A program made the translations under genes and the position numbers. The notes beneath the pieces were generated by a model. The model was not told where the DNA came from and did no database searches. It was given only the letters and a program-made list of their open reading frames with translations. A DNA stretch of 64,000 nt from [Clostridium] citroniae WAL-17108 (GTDB lineage Bacteria; Bacillota; Clostridia; Lachnospirales; Lachnospiraceae): assembly GCF_000233455.1 (NCBI RefSeq), contig NZ_JH376430.1:158131-222130 (forward strand), written 5' to 3'. Shown piece after piece: positions 61,125-64,000 of this stretch; within the stretch, counting starts at the first letter, position 1; every line of letters starts with the position of its first letter.

Positions 61125-62718
61125 TGACGAATATTACATACGCCAGCATATCCGCTGCTGTATTCCATGGGAGAACTATGACTTTCAGTATGCAGGTGAA
61201 GCCTCCAGTGTATCCCAGGCCATGGAATTTCTGGAGCACAACGGGGTAGAGCTGATCCTGCTGGACATTTCCATGCCCGGACAGAGCGGCATGGATCTTC
61301 TAAAGCTTCTGGACGCAAAAAAGCGTCCTCATGTGATCATCCTCACAGGATTTGCCACCTTTGAATATGCCAGGGAAGCGTTAAAATACGGAGTAAGTGA
61401 TTATCTCCTTAAGCCCATTAAACCGGAAACACTTACGGACGCCGTCATATCCCTTAAGGAAACCCTGGACCGTGAAAACAACCGCACAAAAGCTTTGCTG
61501 CAGCTGGAATGGACCAGTGCCGTCATAGAACAGGAAATACAGCGTAATTTTTTCCGAAGCCTTTATACAGGCCATGTCCCGGCCCGTGGGGAAGAACTGT
61601 TGGAAACATACGGCATACGCCCCTCATCCCGGTACATTGTCCTGATCCTTGATACAATTTCTAAAGACAAACAGAACAAGCATAACGGCCAAAAGCAGGC
61701 TGACCGGCTGGCCATGAACAACTGTGCCGAGCAGATTCTTTCCCCTTTTGGTTTTTATCTGATCACACCGGATGGTTACGGGCGTTCCGTTATTATTTTA
61801 GAAGGTCTCCCCTCCTCCATATCAGGCCAGGAACTGACAGATCTGGTGCAGAAACTGGTTAAGGAGCGTTTCCACCTATCCCTCCTGTCAGGCTATTCCA
61901 TATCCGCATCGGGAAAAGCCGGTGATATCCTTGCCGCCTATCAGAACAGCCTTCAGTTTTTCTGGCTCCGCACGATTTATGGTGAAACCATTGATGTGAG
62001 CCAGGTTTTTATGCCCTCCCTCCCGGTTTTAGACAGCCTGACTGCCTTAAACAACCGGCTCAGACTGGACCTGTCCGGGAAGCAGGATACAGCCGTGCTC
62101 CGCGTTCTGGATAAGATTTTTCTTTTGATGAAAAAACATCTGTTTCCCATTCATGCCCTTGAATCTGAAATTGTATCCCTGATGGGAATCGCGATCCACC
62201 ATGCAGCGGAGAGACACCTGGATATCCTGAGCAGCGAAAACGACTGGAACTCTCTGTCCTGCACGGATCTGATCCAATCCGGGCTCAGGCTGGAGGAAAT
62301 AAAGGAAACATTTGCCCGCCTTTTTTCAGCTTTCATGCGCGACCAGGAACAGGGCGACCACCATTTCATTGAGGAAGTAGTCCTACAGTCCCAAAAGATC
62401 ATTGACCGGGATTTTGCCAAGGCCTGTCTCAGCCTTAATACCATAGCGTCAGAACTGCTGATCAGCCCTTCTTACCTGAGCCGCAGTTTTACGAAAATAC
62501 AGGGGATTTCCCTTACTTCTTACATTACCAAATGCAGAATGGAACATGCCAGAGATCTGCTGCAGCACACGGAGATGACCATTGCCCAGATTTCAGAGCA
62601 GTCCGGCTACAGTGACCTGTTTTACTTTTCCAAGCGTTTTAAGTCTTTCTGGGGGGTATCACCTTCCAGATACCGCCTTACCGGCGCATCGGACATGGAA
62701 GTAAATAAGGAGGATTGA
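61099..62718 (+). CDS. YesN-type response regulator with AraC DNA-binding domain
   Basis: About 539 residues: receiver domain (1-125, phospho-acceptor D56 in LLDISMP and the conserved Lys in LLKPIKP), a middle region (130-425) of the YesN type, and a C-terminal AraC helix-turn-helix pair (about 440-535, SPSYLSRSFTKIQGISLTSYI-like, and AQISEQSGYSDLFYFSKRFK). The ATG at 61099 (followed by a second ATG) has AAAGGAAG upstream. Together with YesM it likely activates the divergent transport operon and possibly the nucleoside hydrolase. Confidence 0.93.
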   Translation: MMYRFLIVDDEYYIRQHIRCCIPWENYDFQYAGEASSVSQAMEFLEHNGVELILLDISMPGQSGMDLLKLLDAKKRPHVIILTGFATFEYAREALKYGVSDYLLKPIKPETLTDAVISLKETLDRENNRTKALLQLEWTSAVIEQEIQRNFFRSLYTGHVPARGEELLETYGIRPSSRYIVLILDTISKDKQNKHNGQKQADRLAMNNCAEQILSPFGFYLITPDGYGRSVIILEGLPSSISGQELTDLVQKLVKERFHLSLLSGYSISASGKAGDILAAYQNSLQFFWLRTIYGETIDVSQVFMPSLPVLDSLTALNNRLRLDLSGKQDTAVLRVLDKIFLLMKKHLFPIHALESEIVSLMGIAIHHAAERHLDILSSENDWNSLSCTDLIQSGLRLEEIKETFARLFSAFMRDQEQGDHHFIEEVVLQSQKIIDRDFAKACLSLNTIASELLISPSYLSRSFTKIQGISLTSYITKCRMEHARDLLQHTEMTIAQISEQSGYSDLFYFSKRFKSFWGVSPSRYRLTGASDMEVNKED

Positions 62719-62719
62719 G

Positions 62720-63655
62720 ATGAAATACATGATTTTAAGCGTTGATACGGGAATAGATGATGCATTGGCCATCGCCTATGCCCTGGGGCAGGATCAATAC
62801 AAACTTCTGGGAATTACCGCGTCCTATGGTATGGCTCCCTTAGAAAAAACCTACCGCAATACCTGCCGCCTTTTAAACATTCTGGGACATCCGGAAATCC
62901 CTGTTTATCCGGGAAGCACCGCACCGATACAGGGCATCCGCACTTACAATGGTGATTTTCACGGAATGGACGGGGCCGCCAACCTTTTAGGGGAACCTGA
63001 ACAGAATGAAAGACCACCGGAACACAGTAAAAACAGCATCACATTTATAAGGGAATCCATTGCAAAATATGGCAGGGATCTGACACTTGTCACCACAGGA
63101 CCGCTTACAGACCTTGCCAAAATCCTGGATGCTTCTCCATGCCTATGCCGCGAAATCGGACGGATTGTATCCATGGGAGGTGCTCTCACCTGCCCGGGCA
63201 ATTCCTCCCCGGTGGCTGAGGCCAATATAAAGGCTGACGTGTCGGCTTCAAAAGCAGTGCTTGAGGCAGGACTTCCCCTTACTCTTATCGGCCTGGATGT
63301 GACCAGAAAAACTCTGCTTACACGCAGTGAGATTGACCGTTGGAATGACCTTGGTACGGAAGCCGGACATTTTTATTGCAAGCTCCTTTCCCATTACCTG
63401 GAAGAATATAACCGCTTTTATCCCTACTTACACGGATGTGCCCTTCATGATCCCCTGGCGGTTGCCGCTGCCTGTAATCCGCAGATTTTTACCATGCTTC
63501 CCTTTCATCTGACCGTGTGTACCGAAGGTCCTCTGACCGGCAGGATTACGGAAAATCTCATGGCGGATCCTGGGGAAAAGGAAACCATGGTGGCGCTGAA
63601 GGTGGATTCCCCCTACTACAATATATTTATGGTTAATATCCCTTACATCCAGTAA
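62720..63655 (+). CDS. Inosine-uridine-preferring nucleoside hydrolase
   Basis: A 311-residue N-ribohydrolase. The calcium/ribose site SVDTGIDDALA has D9, D13 and D14, and a C-terminal Asp is in HGCALHDPLAVAAA. Family blocks VTTGPLTDLAKIL and SMGGALTCPGN are also present. It splits a nucleoside into base and ribose in the cytoplasm. AAGGAGG overlaps the end of the yesN gene, so they are co-transcribed. It sits on the regulatory side of the amidohydrolase/CUT1 module. No terminator follows; the IS110 element begins shortly after its stop. Confidence 0.92.
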   Translation: MKYMILSVDTGIDDALAIAYALGQDQYKLLGITASYGMAPLEKTYRNTCRLLNILGHPEIPVYPGSTAPIQGIRTYNGDFHGMDGAANLLGEPEQNERPPEHSKNSITFIRESIAKYGRDLTLVTTGPLTDLAKILDASPCLCREIGRIVSMGGALTCPGNSSPVAEANIKADVSASKAVLEAGLPLTLIGLDVTRKTLLTRSEIDRWNDLGTEAGHFYCKLLSHYLEEYNRFYPYLHGCALHDPLAVAAACNPQIFTMLPFHLTVCTEGPLTGRITENLMADPGEKETMVALKVDSPYYNIFMVNIPYIQ

Positions 63656-63896
63656 GGAATTATCCATCTTGTTGCTTAAGCTGTTAGAATGTAAGAGCAA
63701 TCGGTATAGCGGATTCCTCCTTGGGCTTTGCGCCCGTAAATAAGTCTGCTAACCAGCTCTTCATTCGCAGCATTCGTTTTATGCAGGTTGAGCCGTCCTT
63801 TGGAATGCGTTCGTGTCACACCACAGTAGATTGAATGGGCAATGAGTAAAACTGGTATTGACCAATTGCTACCTAAGATAAAGGAGTGACATTTTT
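63656..63896 (+). ncRNA. IS110 left-end non-coding region, probable bridge RNA locus
   Basis: The 241 bp between the nucleoside-hydrolase stop and the transposase start hold no ORF. In IS110-group elements this position encodes the bridge RNA, which pairs with donor and target DNA. Short stems such as GGGC-TTTGC-GCCC (63723-63735) and GCAT-TCGTTTT-ATGC fit a structured RNA. A TAGAAT box at 63685 may supply the -10 when element ends join. The exact ends of the element cannot be read here. Confidence 0.5.
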
Positions 63897-64000
63897 ATGA
63901 GCATGAACGCAGTAGGTATTGATGTTTCCAAACGAAAGAGCACCGTGGCTATCCTACGTCCCGGCGGTGAAGTTGTCGCCAGTCCCTTTGATGTTCCCCC
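63661..64000 (+). mobile_element. IS110-family insertion sequence, left part, truncated by window edge
   Basis: Comprises the non-coding left end and the first 34 codons of a DEDD transposase. The left boundary is approximate; IS110 elements have no long terminal inverted repeats or large duplications. It is inserted just after the nucleoside-hydrolase gene. Confidence 0.7.
63897..64000 (+). CDS. IS110-family DEDD transposase, N-terminal part
   Basis: The first 34 residues are visible: MSMNAVGIDVSKRKSTVAIL, then RPGGEVVASPFDVP. GIDVSKRKSTVAIL is the first DEDD motif (catalytic Asp) of IS110-type transposases, which recombine DNA with help of a bridge RNA. AAGGAG lies 10 nt before the ATG at 63897; a second ATG follows two codons later. 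The rest is beyond the window. Confidence 0.85.
   Translation, partial: MSMNAVGIDVSKRKSTVAILRPGGEVVASPFDVP

Noticed and set aside
1..64000. CRISPR arrays, tRNA genes, prophage structural genes
   Set aside because: No regularly spaced repeats, no cloverleaf-like sequences and no phage morphogenesis genes were noticed on either strand.

Overview
The window reads as chromosomal DNA of an anaerobic, spore-forming gut Clostridium of the family Lachnospiraceae, most likely the Enterocloster (Clostridium bolteae/clostridioforme) group. The reasons are moderately GC-rich coding DNA with strong AGGAGG-type ribosome binding sites, a CotS-type spore-coat protein, choline-binding-type cell-wall repeat proteins, many LacI/GntR/LysR/YesMN-controlled transport operons, TRAP and HAAT transporters, and no aerobic respiratory genes. 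The genus is an inference from gene content, not from a search.

Layout. 1-6405 (+): the end of a CmpB-type membrane protein, two secreted cell-wall-binding repeat proteins, a structured intergenic region, and two tandem tyrosine recombinases. 6494-9437 (-): a phosphohexomutase and a CotS-like protein. 9610-18966 (-): a LacI-controlled carboxylate cluster with a TRAP importer, a fumarate-reductase-type flavoprotein, an enoyl-CoA hydratase and two kinds of CoA-transferase, preceded by a clear promoter with two operators. 19178-27596 (-): housekeeping genes (trmL, an aminotransferase with an Lrp regulator, an AIR-synthase-like fragment, a VanW protein, a 36-residue membrane peptide, a DnaQ-type exonuclease, nth, a B12-binding radical SAM protein, dCMP deaminase). 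28049-37252 (-): a LacI gene, an M29/NicX-like metalloenzyme, a class V PLP enzyme, a complete HAAT (branched-chain amino acid type) ABC transporter and an atypical shikimate-dehydrogenase-like enzyme. 37559-42455 (+): an AT-richer island with a LysR gene, a membrane transporter, an M20 hydrolase, a YjiH/YjiG pair and a 59-residue membrane protein. 42819-49656: a second HAAT transporter with a zinc dehydrogenase, and a divergent GntR gene. 49820-52950 (-): a GlpA-like dehydrogenase, an FAD/NAD oxidoreductase and a DUF1667 protein. 53154-63655: an M24-fold protein lacking recognisable metal ligands, an amidohydrolase/deaminase, a CUT1 ABC transporter, a divergent YesM/YesN two-component system and a nucleoside hydrolase. 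63656-64000: the left end of an IS110-family element, with a long non-coding leader that probably encodes a bridge RNA, cut by the window edge.

How it fits together. Most of the window is a string of separately regulated uptake-and-catabolism modules, each with its own regulator and importer and one to four enzymes. Several carry operators readable in the sequence: TAAACGTTTA at 16252, a shared CGTATAAATAT at 36151 and 37285, a T-N11-A box at 37460, and paired ATTCAT-NNN-ATGAAT sites around 53049. The least explained parts are the tandem recombinases beside surface-protein genes, the CoA-dependent carboxylate cluster, the M24-fold/amidohydrolase/nucleoside-hydrolase module, and the IS110 leader. 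No tRNA, rRNA, CRISPR array or prophage was seen.
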